Part shown: positions 11,107 through 22,753 of the stretch, piece after piece
Layout: each line of letters opens with the position of its first letter
Position numbering within the stretch: the first letter of the stretch is position 1
Notes under the pieces: model-generated
The model's input: only the letters and a program-made list of their open reading frames with translations
Told to the model about the DNA's origin: nothing
The model's database searches: none
Made by a program: the position numbers and the translations under genes
DNA from: Paramecium pentaurelia
Taxonomy: Eukaryota; Ciliophora; Oligohymenophorea; Peniculida; Parameciidae
Length of the DNA stretch: 64,000 bases
Assembly: GCA_905183005.1 (NCBI GenBank)
Contig: CAJJDO010000080.1
Span: 124,001 to 188,000, forward strand
Reading direction: 5' to 3'

Positions 11107-12724
11107 TCATTCGACCTTTTGGACTTGAATTTAATGTTCTTTAACAATATGTTCATGTCCAGCATTCTAAATTAGAACAAAGTCTGAATAACCATGCTTT
11201 AATAATATTGTAGCAGCAGTTTTAGCTCTGGCTCCTGAACGACAATAGATATGTAATGTCTTGTCTTTTGGAATCAAATCAAGCTAAATTAAATGAAGAT
11301 GGATATTTACTTGATTTTCTATTTAGAATAAAGGGATCATCAAAGATCCTGGAATTATTCCTGTTGTTTTAAATTCAACAGGGTTTCTACAATCTATAAA
11401 CACATGATTTTGAGGTTAATCCTTAGTATCTAAGAAATCTTTCAAATCAACTATATTTAATTATTAAACTTCTCCTCCATTTCTAACATAATTATCAAAT
11501 CCTCCTTCCAAATAACCCAAGATATTTTCATATCCAATTCTAAGTAGTCTAATAATTGTTATTTCTTCCTTGCCTTCATCTGCAACAATGACAATTCTTT
11601 AATCAGGTTTGAAGAGTATGCCAACAAAAGAAGCAAGAGTAGCAACTTATGTAATGTTAATGGAGCCTTTGATAATTCCTTTATTGATAATATCTCTGGA
11701 GTCTAATATCAAGGCACCATCAGCAGCAACTTGAGTAAACTCTTAATAACTCAATGCTTTTGTAACTTTTGATTTAATATTTTAAAGATCATTAGCCCCT
11801 TGACGGTTCTAAGATGTAAATATTTCAAATAATTACTAATTGTACATCGTGGAAGAAATACTAAGGAGGAGCTGGTATATCGGTTGATATTTTAACAAAC
11901 TCTTCCTCAGTAATGTTCTATAATGCCCAATTTTTGAGTTTCTATTCACCTATAGTACTTACTGTTCCTGCTCCAATAGCTTTACCACATGAAGATCCTG
12001 CTCCATGTCCAGGATAGAGAATGACATCATCATTAAGTTTCATAACTTTATTTCTCAGAGAATTGTAAAGAAGTTAAGCAAGTTGCTGAGTAGTTAAACC
12101 TGAGGATTTAGATGCAAGATCGGGTCTGCCAACTTCTTCAAGGAAGAGAGAATCTCCACTGAAAACTACATGGTCTTTACCATCCATTACTAGTACCAAA
12201 CTACTTGATTCTAAAGTATGGCCAGGCGTATGTAAAACTCTAAGATATGCTCTTCCTAAAGGTAATAGTTCTAATGATTGATATTAAGATGGATACCTTC
12301 ATCTTATGCAATTTTAACTTAATACTAAGTAACAGCTTAAGGACCCAGTACAATTTGAGCTCCTGTAATTTTAGCCAAATCTAAGTGTCCTGCCACAAAG
12401 TCAGCATGAAGGTGAGTTAATATAACATATTTGATAACAGAATTTCTTGATTCACAAAATTTACTAATAAATATAGGATGGGTTCTAATACATATACTCT
12501 TCATAGTCTCTCATAGGGTCAATTATGGCAGCTTCGTTGTTGGATTCAATGTAATAGGAAAATTATCCTAAACAACTGACTTAAAATTATTGTATAAAGA
12601 AGTTCTCTCCAATTTGTTAAGCTTTTGGAGTATTAATATAAGCTGGTGTGGCAGTACATGAATTCATTTAAGATTATCCAAATATTTTATTTTAAAAAGA
12701 TTTAGATTTTGAAATCCTTTACAT
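11107..12724 (-). CDS. Persulfide dioxygenase-like metallo-beta-lactamase fused to two rhodanese domains
   Basis: A protein of 497 residues with four introns (34, 26, 37 and 27 nt; two are unusually long here). The N-terminus (MQRISKSKSFQNKIFG) looks like a mitochondrial targeting peptide. Residues ~25-260 are an ETHE1/glyoxalase II-type metallo-beta-lactamase with HLHAD as the HxHxD motif, HTPGHT-like and SGDSLFLEEVGRPD motifs, and YPGHG. Two rhodanese repeats follow. The first lacks a catalytic Cys (VADEGKEE at the active loop); the second has the active-site loop CRSGARA. ETHE1 oxidises glutathione persulfide to sulfite, and rhodanese moves sulfane sulfur. The fused order resembles bacterial CstB-type proteins, so mitochondrial sulfide detoxification is the likely pathway. 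Confidence 0.85.
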
Positions 12725-12812
12725 TTCAATGCAAACCCATAATTTTATGAATTATAAATAATTGTATAAGAATATCTAATTTACCTATTTTGATTTGTAT
12801 AAAATTGATAAT

Positions 12813-14133
12813 TCAAACATCTAATAATATTCTTCTTGGATCTTCAATTGAAGTAGATAATCTCTTAAGGAAAGTGGCAGCATCTTTTCCATCAAGAATT
12901 CTGTGATCATAAGTCAATGCAAGATACCTATGAGTATAATAAATAATGTTTACATCATTGGACGAGCTACAATTTAATCATTTCTAACAACTGGTCTATT
13001 AACAATAGCATGCATTCCTAAAATAGCAGATTGAGGAGCATTAATAATTGGTGTTCCCATCAAACTTCCAAATACTCCACCATTTGAGATTGTGAATGTT
13101 CCACCAACCATATCATCTGCTGAGATTTTTCCTTATCTTCCTTTTTCTGCTAGATCAATAAGTGTCTAATAATTTAATAGTCTTAAGTACTCTTTCAATA
13201 TCAGCAAAACTGAGACGTTCACAATTTCTTAAAACTGGTACCATAAGTCCAGTGGGTGTAGCAACAGCCATAGAAATATCAATGTAATTTCTATAAACAA
13301 TATCAGTGCCATCAATAACTGCATTAACAATAGGTTGTTCTTACAATTATTTGACAGCAGCTTTAATGAAGAATGAACTGAAACCCAATTTAACATTATG
13401 CTTTTTTTAGAAATCTTTCTACATGGCTTCTCTTGCTTCCATAACAGCACTCATATCACATTCTTAAAATGTTGTAAGTAATGCATAAGTATTCTAAGCA
13501 TCTTTTAATCTTTAAGCAATACGTTATCTCATTCTTGACATTGGTTCCTAAATTCATATTTAGTTAATTACTCTTTTTTCTGTTCTTTAAGTAGGAGTTG
13601 TAACAGATGGAGCAACAGGTTTTTTTTCAGCAGGTTTAGCAGCTGGAGGAGGAGTGCTCTTTTAGGCTGCAGGTGCTTCTTGTTTTTATTCTTATTTAAC
13701 TTCTTGTTTCACTTCTTGCTTTTATTCCTTTTTTGTTTCTGGAGTTCCTGTTGCACCAGCTGGTTTAGCAGCTGAAGTATCAATTTCATAAAAGGGTTTG
13801 CCAACTTCTACTTTAGCACCATCTGCAGCAAACATTTAAGTAATGATTCCAGAATCTGCACATCTAATATCTATGGTGACTTTATCTGTTTCTATCAATG
13901 CAATCACATCATCTTAATTCACATAATCTCCCACCTCTAATTATCAAATTTAACAAGTATACTCTTTTGCAATTCTTTTACATCTCCTTCTGTAATTGAA
14001 TCACCCATAGTAGGCACATTCACTACCTTTTCTAATTACTTAATTTAAACGTTTTACTTGAGAAATAGAATTTTGGTATTTGTGCAAATTATGTTTACGA
14101 TACTTTGAACAAAGAGATTGCAAACTATCTCAT
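12813..14133 (-). CDS. 2-oxoglutarate dehydrogenase E2 (dihydrolipoyl succinyltransferase)
   Basis: A protein of 397 residues with five introns (26, 26, 24, 25 and 26 nt). It has a mitochondrial-type N-terminus, then a lipoyl domain (PTMGDSITEGDV at its start and ETDKVTIDI carrying the lipoylated Lys), a Lys/Gln/Pro/Ala linker, and the acyltransferase core. The core starts MSRMRQRIAQRLKDAQNTYA and ends with the catalytic DHRILDG. There is no E3-binding domain, as is normal for the succinyl (DLST/SucB) type and unlike pyruvate dehydrogenase E2. It transfers succinyl to CoA in the TCA cycle. It lies 88 bp downstream-to-start from the sulfur enzyme on the same strand, also mitochondrial. Confidence 0.95.
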
Positions 14134-14374
14134 ATCTTAATTAAAAATTTAGAATAATTATCCAACTATTATTGTGTATTTAATATAATAATATATAATA
14201 TTTTAAATCATAATTCATCATCACATATAAACATTTTTATCCACAAATATATTCATATCTTAACTTAATAATTAAGTCCACAAAATTTGATTTACAAATA
14301 ACTTTATTTAATAAATTAAAAATCATATGATATTATATTATTGTTACATTTTATAATAGATTCATATTAATTTT

Positions 14375-15743
14375 TCAATGTTTAGCTTTTCCAAATCCTA
14401 CCATATTCATATCTCTATCATAAATGCTCAAGTATTTTGTTAAAAAGATATCTCCTAAAATCCAAGCTGGACCCTATGGATCTGGAATGTCTAAAGGCAT
14501 AAATGCTCCAATGCATTATTTAGGAGATCCTTCAATGAATGCAGAAGCTGAAACTTCATTACTCAAAGGAATTTCAGTTCCATCATCTTTCAACTCCATA
14601 ATATAATCTTTAGCTTCAAGATCATAATTAACTCCATCAATTTTAAATGTAAGAGTTGGTAATTCTTTCAAATTAGAACAATTATCATCTATATTGGTAA
14701 GATCTAAAATTAATATAATATATAATACCTAATAATTTCATTAAATCATCATATGGACCAGTAATTAATGAAGTACCAGTATCAGCAACAACTTTGCAAC
14801 CTTTTGGACAGAATCCTTAATCTTGACCATTGACTAGAATATTCTCTGCTTTAATCATCCAATAATATTTATCAATAACAGGATGATAATGAACAGGACC
14901 ATCAAGTTTTGTGACATCATAACCACCAAAAGTAAGTTATGATTCATAACTATTAACTTTGTTGCTCATGTAGAATGAGAATTAGTTAGATTGTAATTTC
15001 TTTTATTTCATTATGTTATCAAATAATGGATTTAAATTATAGGCAGCCATAGAAGGATATGCTAAACCAACAATGCCATCAAATCCAGACTTATATAATA
15101 ATTTAATAAAATTACATTTTAAAATACAGCACCATTTTCTTCAACTATTTCAGCAATATTTTAATCTTCAACTTCTATTTCTCCTAATTTTACTATATCT
15201 GAATTGACTTCTCCATTTAAATCACCTGTACCAAATTATACATTTAATGCATAACCAAGATGTTTAGAACTAAAACCTGGTTTATATTGTGTATGTTATT
15301 TGCATCCTTCATTTTTGCATTTAATGGAATCAATCCAGAAATTAGCAGATCCTGTATCAAAAATAACTTAAAATTCTTAATCACCTACAGTGATTGGACC
15401 AGTAAATTAAGTATTCTTGAAATTATGTAATTTAAGATTTGCTTATCTCTTCTCTGTACTTTATTGTGGTTTTGGTACATAATCTCCAAATTCAATTTCC
15501 TAAATATCAATTGGTGTCTATTATCTGAAGTAAGTTTATTTAGTGGTTAAAAAATCATACATTTCCTTAGCTGATACCTATTTTCATTATTGACAAGTTG
15601 AATACAATTGTATGGGTTTCCTTTAACTTTATTGTATAGAGTTTATTTTCTTATGATGTAGTAGTTTACTCTTATAGGAAAGTGCCTTGCTCTTGTCCAC
15701 AGAAGACAAAGACAATTAGAAGAGAGTATAGGAATATGTTCAT
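14375..15743 (-). CDS. Pepsin-like aspartic protease (cathepsin D type)
   Basis: A protein of 429 residues with three introns (28, 26 and 25 nt). A signal peptide (NIFLYSLLIVFVFCG) precedes a ~90-residue propeptide. Both catalytic motifs are intact: IFDTGSANFWID and VADTGTSLITGP. The flap region is present with Tyr in LGYALNVQFGTG. The end WILGDIFLTKYLSIYDRD...VGFGKA is the standard C-terminal beta strand set. The length suits a lysosomal/phagosomal cathepsin D, the obvious site of action in a bacterivorous ciliate. The start codon lies 27 bp from that of calcineurin A. Confidence 0.95.
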
Positions 15744-15770
15744 CGTATAAAAACGATAATAAAAATTTAT
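15744..15770. promoter_or_regulatory. 27-bp divergent promoter region
   Basis: This is the entire space between the start codons of the aspartic protease (minus) and calcineurin A (plus). It holds a TATAAAAA-like stretch on the plus strand and otherwise A/T. Both 5' UTRs and any core promoter must fit here or overlap coding sequence. The role is inferred from position. Confidence 0.45.
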
Positions 15771-17353
15771 ATGTAACCACTTTGTGATCCAGCACAGGAT
15801 AGAGTAGTTAAATAAGTTCCTTTACCACCTCATCGACCTTTAGATAATGATCTGATGTTTCCAGCAAAGAATTAAGGTAATAGATACATACTGATAATAG
15901 GGAAACCTGATTGGAAACTAATAAAGGAGCATTTAGAAAGAGAGGGAAGAATTGCAAAGAAAGAAGTAATAAAATTAGTCACAATGGCTAACAAAATATT
16001 TAGTAAGCAATTGTTCATTATAGTAAAGAGAATGAGGGTGGTTTGATACATCTTTCAGATCCTTTGACGGTAGTCGGTGATATTCATGGGTATGTTGAAA
16101 AAATATGTTAGACAATTTTATGATTTTCTTAAAATACTTGATGTTGGTGGTAATCCTGAAGCTTAGAAATATGTGTTTTTGGGTGATTATGTTGACAGAG
16201 GACCATTCTCTATAGAGGTGTTAATTTTGTTGTATTCTCTAAAAATAAATTATCCACGAACTATATATATGTTGAGAGGTAATCATGAATGTAGATAACT
16301 TACATCATTTTTTAATTTTATGGATGAATGCAAATACAAATATGATTAAGAATTATATGATGTGTTTATGGATTCATTTGATAATCTTCCATTAGCATGC
16401 ATTATTAATAATCAATTCATTGCACTTCATGGAGGAATCTCTCCAGAATTAAGAAATGTATAAAATAATTCATATCAAGGTTACTGATGTCAATTTAGTA
16501 GAGAGATTTAGGGAACCACCAAAGAATGGTTTATTTTGTGACATCCTTTGGGCAGATCCTGTAGACAATGATGATGGAATTTGTGAAGGATAGTTTAGAA
16601 TTAATGAAGTTAGAGGCTGTTCTTACTTTTATGGAATGGAAGCAGTCAGTAGATTTTTAGAAAGAAATAAGTTAATATCTGTCATTAGAGCTCATGAAGC
16701 ATAATTAGAAGGATATAAAATGCATAGATGGGATGGAGGATAAGATTTTCCTATGGTAATTACAATATTTTCAGCTCCTAATTATTGTGATGTCTACAAT
16801 AATAAAGGTGCTGTAATCAAATTCAAAGTATATAATTATTTTATTTATTTAGAATAATGATCTCAATATTCAATAATATAATTATAGTTAACATCCATAT
16901 CTATTACCTAATTTCATGGATATCTTTACTTGGTCTATTCCTTTTGTTGCAGAAAAAGGTTATACTTAATTTAATTATTGTAGTCACTGAAGTATTGTTC
17001 CACATTATACAACCTAGAGATGGAGAAGCTATGGATGAGATAGTAGATGAAGATGATATTGCTAAATTCAAAGAATTAGTAGGAGATTAATAACATAAAA
17101 ATAAAGATGTTTTTTTGAAAAGCAAAATCAAATTTGTTTTTAGAATGATGCAAATTTAAAAAGGATTAAGATAATAAAGTGAAAGTCTAGTATAAACTAA
17201 AGGTGCTTGTCCTGATAATCGTATACCTAAAACACTTTTAGATAGTATTAAAGATTGTAAATATTATCTTATATATTATTAGCAAATGGTGCATTTTAGA
17301 CTGCTAAAATGGCTGACTCTATCAATGAGAAAAGACCTGGACTAAGTTAATGA
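15771..17353 (+). CDS. Calcineurin A, Ca2+/calmodulin-dependent protein phosphatase 2B catalytic subunit
   Basis: A protein of 470 residues with seven introns (22-26 nt). All PPP-family metal and phosphate motifs are present in order: GDIHG, GDYVDRG, RGNHE, LHGG and RAHE, plus SAPNYCDVYNN. The calcineurin-specific parts follow: the B-subunit-binding helix region (HPYLLPNFMDVFTWSIPFV), a basic calmodulin-binding segment (KSKIKFVFRMMQIQKGLR) and a C-terminal autoinhibitory element (ADSINEKRPGL). It dephosphorylates Ser/Thr in response to Ca2+; in ciliates it is linked to ciliary and secretory signalling. The 24-nt intron at 15877-15900 has no in-frame TGA, so its retention would add eight residues without a stop. 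Confidence 0.96.
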
Positions 17354-17407
17354 TATTCATATCATATAAAAACACACTCATTTAATTAATATTTCAATTA
17401 TAAACAT

Positions 17408-18765
17408 TCAAATTGTTCCACTAAATGGAATTGGTATATAGAAATGATCAAAACTATCTACTGTCTTACTAACACTCTCTGTCAATACCCATTATTTCAT
17501 TCTTAAATTATTCAATCTCTCAGTATTTACTTCATTTAATTATTTTTATAATATTAGTAAACTTAAATTTAATTTCTTTACTACTTCTGTATTTTTTAAT
17601 AACTTAATAATATATACAATTTATTATACCACTTCATTTTGAATATTAGTAATGTAATAACGATCTGCCAAATTGTACAATGATTATTAATACTTCTTCA
17701 ATTCCTATTCATATTCTTCTCTTTCCTATTTAATTTGCTTTTAATATATTCCAAATTATTGTTGTATTTCTTAAACATCAAAATTATATGGAATCTTAAT
17801 ATATTATATAATATAATTATTACACTAAAATATCCTGGAATGTCTTTTGCTCCATATTTTTTTGTAACATATAAACATATCTAAGGATCAGACTTTTCCA
17901 ATCTTGAGAAAAAAGGAGATAATGCTTATACATTCATCAAATTTGTTGTTTTTGGTATCATTTTTTCAACAACTAATTTTAATCATATAAATTATCCATA
18001 CATATATCACTTTATTCTTAAGTTAAATCTTGATCAAAAAATATTAATCTTGGATCAATCAATTAATCAAATATTTGAAATAAGTTAGGTATCATATCAC
18101 ATTTATCAAGCATTATACTAGCCCATAATCTAGGTTTTATTTAAGGCATATTAGCTTATCTCATTTATTAATTTGCATTCTTTAAAAAATTGTCATATTC
18201 TGATTACATTTGAGCTGAAAAGATAGATGCTCTTAATGCTAATTACTCAGATTCTTTTGTTGATGATCTTTTCTTTAATGATGTTGTTGTTTCAAAAAAG
18301 TTTTTCTTTACTTTTTCATATTAATTTGTATATGTAACAAATGGATTAGCATGCTTTTCTTCAAAATCCTTTCTGATTTCCTAATATTTCTAATTTATTT
18401 ATTCCCTTATTTAAGTTGTCACTCTATAATAAATTCTCATTTACTTACTTATCTATTGCACCTTATTAATCCTTTCCTAAATATGCATCCAATACAATTG
18501 TAAATGGTAAAAACTTTCTAGCTTTAGTATTTTACTTTTCAGCCATATAAAAAACTAATTCTTGTGGTTCTGTACGCTCATTCTATGAAACAGCATCAAA
18601 ATAATTATTAAGAATCTTTAATGATCTTGTATTCTCCATTTTCACATTATCAGGTGCATTTTACAACATATCTGGATGAATTGCCTTATAAAATTCTGTT
18701 AGTTTAGATTTATTTTTAAAAGTATTTGCTGTAGAACTAAATGCCACAATTATTTTCTATAGCAT
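17408..18765 (-). CDS. TCAIM-like protein (DUF4460/DUF4461)
   Basis: A protein of 424 residues with three introns (25, 29 and 29 nt). The N-terminus reads LTEFYKAIHPDMLQNAPDNVKMENTRSLKILNN when followed across positions ~20-50, with the VHPD-like core and N-x-x-S-L-K-x-L pattern of the DUF4460 domain of TCAIM (T-cell activation inhibitor, mitochondrial). A long helical middle and a C-terminal YIPIPFSGTI follow. Metazoan TCAIM is a mitochondrial protein that binds the 2-oxoglutarate dehydrogenase complex through a DnaJ-like domain, so it is notable that the E2 gene lies 3 kb away, though this may be chance. Domain assignment is from the motif alone. Confidence 0.65.
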
Positions 18766-19369
18766 TTAAAATAAGAGTAAATTATAAAAATTTATTATCA
18801 AAAATAATTAAAATAACAACTCAAAAGTTTTAAAAACTTCATGAATATCTTTAATTTATAGAAACTCTACTAAGTAACAAAGTTTAGTTCTAAATTAACA
18901 ATTTATTATTAGGAATAGTTTAATAATAAATATACTAAATATTAATATAATTTACAATCTTATCATTATAATTAATAAATAGACATGCTTAATCATTAAT
19001 TTAAAGTATAAATTACAACAATTAACTAATTAATAAAAAAATATATTTATTTTCTATTATATAATAAAAATACCTTTCATTAATTGTTGTGACTAATATT
19101 TGATCAATTTAAAATAAATTTAAGATATTGATAGTTTCTTGAATTATAATCATAATTATTATTTTTTACTTAATTTATTTTAGCTTTTAATATATTTATT
19201 CTATTGTATAAATAATTATTGATCTATTTATTTTATTATTTTTATTATTTATCATATTCTTTATTCATTTTTAAGATTTGCTTTTATTCAACTAATTGAT
19301 TAAACATATATTTAATAATTTAGAGTATTTGTTATTCTGGATATATATATGTTGTTATTATAATATTAA
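18766..19369. other. AT-rich intergenic stretch
   Basis: About 600 bp, nearly pure A/T in places, with no supported gene on either strand. Confidence 0.4.
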
Positions 19370-20047
19370 TCATTTTGGTCCTTAAGCTGCTAGAATTGCC
19401 ATTTCTTGTGCTTCTTAGGCTTCTATTTTTTCCATATATTCTTATAATTGTTCTGCTGGTACTTCATCTGGCATTAATTAGGTTTATTTAATTTCATATT
19501 CAGGTTCTTCAGGATTCATCATCAATGAACCATCTGCAGGTTAAAATGGTGAATCTACTCCCTTTTAATCTGGAATTGAATCCTTCTCAAACACTGGATT
19601 AAGTTGATTTTCTACAACATCAACTGGCATTTGATCAGATGGATCTTAAGTTTAAACTTCAACATTCAAAGCATTCATATAATAGTCATCATCAGAACCT
19701 TTGGTTGATGATAATTGTTTTTATTTTTCTTCTTCATATTTTTTTTATTCTTCTAAATCTAATTAATCTTGCTCTTAGCTAGTTAAACTTATTTCAGATT
19801 CTTATTGCTCTTATTATAATTATTATTCTGTATATTCTGATTATATTTATGTTTCTTAGACTAATTCAGCTTCTTTCTATACAGTTTCAGCAGATTCTGA
19901 ATAGCTTTTATCATCATCAATATATTGAATTTCTTAAGTCTATACCAATGATTTTTATGAGTTTGCAGCGTTCTATTTATGATGACGAATATTATGACCA
20001 GCAAAACTTAAAGAAATGATTGCTAATATCAATATTGCTTGTTTCAT
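19370..20047 (-). CDS. Secreted acidic Gln/Glu-rich protein
   Basis: A protein of 225 residues without introns. A clean signal peptide (MKQAILILAIISLSFAG) is followed by a mature part dominated by Gln, Glu, Asp and Ser, much of the Gln coded TAA (for example EYTEQQLQQEQQESEIS, and VPAEQLQEYMEKIEAQEAQE near the end). There are no cysteines after the signal, no membrane anchor and no catalytic motif, so a luminal or cortical filler or binding protein is the most that can be inferred. Convergent genes are absent nearby; the U2 snRNA lies 0.9 kb away on the other strand. Confidence 0.7.
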
Positions 20048-20930
20048 CAAAACGGATTATAAATTTATTATTATACCTTTATCCAAATAATCACAATATT
20101 CAATACATATTCTAATTCACTTACCAATAACTTATCATCACAAAATTGAGTAAAACACAATCTAAACAAAATGCAATTTCTTAAATACCATAAAAATAAA
20201 TCAAAATTACTTAAACATAAATTAAAGTAAAATATTGAGTTTAAATATGTGTAATATAATTGAATATTAAATTAGTTAATAAGTTTTGTTTATTAAACAC
20301 ACTAAATATAAATTATGCTTCAAAATAAAACATAATAATTCAAATAATTAAAACTGTTAATTTAAAAATAAATCTTGGATCTAAAATTAACAATCAATAT
20401 AAATAAAATATTTATATCAACAATTAATCTTCCTTTATTAATGAATAAATTATTGAAATTATCTCAATTAAAAATTGAACTCATTAAAATATTAAAACAA
20501 ATTATTCCTCCTCTTAAGATTCTTACTCTATTTAATTATCAAGATGTATAAATACTAAATTATATATTTAATAAAATTAAAGGATGAAATATTTCAATAA
20601 GTAATTAAGTTACAGTTATTAGATTATATCAATATGTTTAATAATTTATAATAAGAATCTTTATATTAAATTTAAAATGGTAGTTTATTATTTTATTATT
20701 ATTTTTGATTTTTAATCACTATCATCTTAAGATCTATCAAAATCAATACAAAATCATATATTTTAAATATATCAATTATAGAATTTAATTTTTTTTTTAA
20801 GATCAATTAAAACATATAAAATTTTATAACTAAACCTTTTTTTAATATTAAATTTAAATTAATTCTAAAACCCATAATATTTTAAAATTAATAATAATAT
20901 TTAAAGGAATTAAATACACTATTAAATTTC
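20048..20930. other. AT-rich region upstream of U2 snRNA
   Basis: About 880 bp with no supported protein gene. It contains the 5' flanks of the secreted protein (minus) and of the U2 gene (plus). I could not recognise a snRNA proximal element with confidence. Confidence 0.4.
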
Positions 20931-21115
20931 ATACCTTCTCGGCCTTTTGGCTAAGATCAAGTGTAGTATCTGTTCTTATCAGAGTGATATCTGATATCTC
21001 CTACGAGGAGAATGATATCACTGCAATTTTTAAATGGGGCTGGGTTTACTTGGGGCTTGCTCCGGTCCCAGCATAGTCGACCCTGACTTACACGACCTCG
21101 GGGAACGGCTAACCC
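20931..21115 (+). ncRNA. U2 spliceosomal snRNA
   Basis: The block begins ATACCTTCTCGGCCTTTTGG and continues GCTAAGATCAAGTGTAGTAT, the near-invariant 5' end of U2. It includes the GTAGTA element that pairs with the intron branch site and the stem IIa region (TATCAGAGTGATATCTGATA). An Sm-binding site (CAATTTTTAA) at about 21025 is followed by two GC-rich 3' hairpins (GGGGCTTGCTCCGGTCCC and GACCTCGGGGAACGG). The sequence is GC-rich against very A/T-rich flanks. Ends are set by analogy with other U2 RNAs and may be off by a few bases. It would serve the splicing of the tiny introns seen throughout this window. Confidence 0.96.
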
Positions 21116-21485
21116 GCTACTTTTTAAATTAAACAAACGAAATTTATTATTATTATTATTATTCATATCTCTTTAGTTATTCCTCATACTTTAAACTTAT
21201 AATCAAAATTATTAATTTTAAATATATACTTTAAATTATATTCACATTTGAAATGAATTACATTTAACATAAAGAAAGAGGAAGTCTTTCAATAAATAAC
21301 AATATAAACAATGGTTTTACTTAAATCTAATAAAATTTGTATAAATAAATAAATACTCAAATTTATTTAGATTTTATGTTCTTTCATTTAATTTAATAAC
21401 ATAAACTTAATAGTAGATTTATGTAAATGTTAACTATGAAATATACTAAATAAATAATTTGATTCTTAATTATTATTAATAAAAA
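21116..21485. other. U2 3' flank
   Basis: About 370 bp, A/T-rich, beginning with a short ATT run. No gene or terminator motif could be recognised. Confidence 0.35.
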
Positions 21486-22731
21486 ATGAATAAAAGCATC
21501 TTTCAAAATAATTAAAGAGCTAATTAAGCTTTAATGCACTCTTAAATAAATAGAAACATAATGAGAAATAATCTAAATGCAGATCCGAATATTAAACCAG
21601 AAGAAATTGTTGTTGAATCTGATAATATGCAATAAACAATTTATATTAATCCTAATCAAGATTATCAAAAAGTGATTCCATAAGTTATAATGCCAAGTGT
21701 TTTTAAAGGAAATAGACAATAATTAAAGCAGTTAACTGGCATCATGTTGAAGAAAAGTCCTCATTTTATTTAAGGATTTTAAAAAAAATATTGTATTTTA
21801 GATAATAGAAAGCTTTCTTATTATAATCATGAAAAAAAAAATCTATTAGAAGGATCATTAAATTTTGATCTTTAAGAATACTAGTATTTTGAATAGCGAA
21901 ATAGTGAAAACAAAATAATTGAATTTAGGTACAGACACAATATATGAACTTTAGATTAATTCCTAAGGGTTGTGAAAAATAGTTTATATTTAAGAATGAA
22001 AAGATATAGGAAACTTAGATATGGGCAGAAACAATTTAAGAACATTTAAATTTATCAAATGGAAGAACAAAATAAATGACTTTCTTGAGTAAAACTCCAA
22101 AATTTTGGAAACATTATTAATTTTCAAATCTATAAGTATAAGAGGATTGTGATAATGGAGATATAGTTCTATTTAAATCAAAGGATAGATTTGCTTCAGC
22201 ATAAAGAATTCTACTTAATTCCGAATTTGATCATGTTGGAATTTTGTATAAGGAAAATTAATAATTATATGTATATGAGGCTGTATAAACAGGAGTTGGA
22301 ACATTTCGTTGGGGTATTTTATAATTATATTTAGTAAATTAGATTATTTAAAACAATAAGAATGGTACAAATTTTATGAGAAAGTTTGCATTAGAAAATT
22401 AAACTATCCTCAAAAGAATGATTATGGAGTTTAAAAAAGATTTTTGGACTTTATTAATGAGAATCTAGGGAATGATTATAGCTTGAATATTGGGAAATTC
22501 TTTAGATTTACATCTACTATATAAAAATCATCAGATAGTTAAAAAGGAGAAAAGAAAAGATCTTATTTTTGTTCTGAATTGGTTGCTAAAGCTTATAAAG
22601 AAATGGGACTTCTTGATTAAGTAAAGTCTTCTACCCAATATTATCCAAATGATTTTACTTAAGAGAAACAGTTATAATTATTATAAGGAGCAACGTTGAG
22701 TCCAGAATATCTAGTTATTTTTGAAGGATGA
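21486..22731 (+). CDS. PH domain plus papain-like-fold (YiiX/YaeF-type) protein, active-site Cys present
   Basis: A protein of 396 residues with two introns (26 and 29 nt). A polar N-terminus of ~90 residues is followed by a PH-like domain (residues ~95-215: LKKSPHFIQGFQKKYCILDN...LSYY). The C-terminal half matches the permuted papain-like YiiX/YaeF family: NGDIVLFKSK, then FDHVGILYK with the presumed catalytic His, EAVQTGVGTFRW, a second helical part, and YFCSELVAKAYKEMG with the presumed nucleophile Cys at 22570-22572. Relatives are thought to hydrolyse amide or ester bonds, often on lipids or peptidoglycan. A PH domain would dock it to phosphoinositide membranes. Gene 22754-24083 is a tandem paralogue. 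Fold assignment is by motif; the reaction is inference. Confidence 0.72.
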
Positions 22732-22753
22732 TATATAATTCATTAATTATTTA

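Noticed and set aside
20957..21166. Minus-strand frame of 69 codons
   Set aside because: It lies over the U2 snRNA gene; the sequence conservation is that of the RNA.
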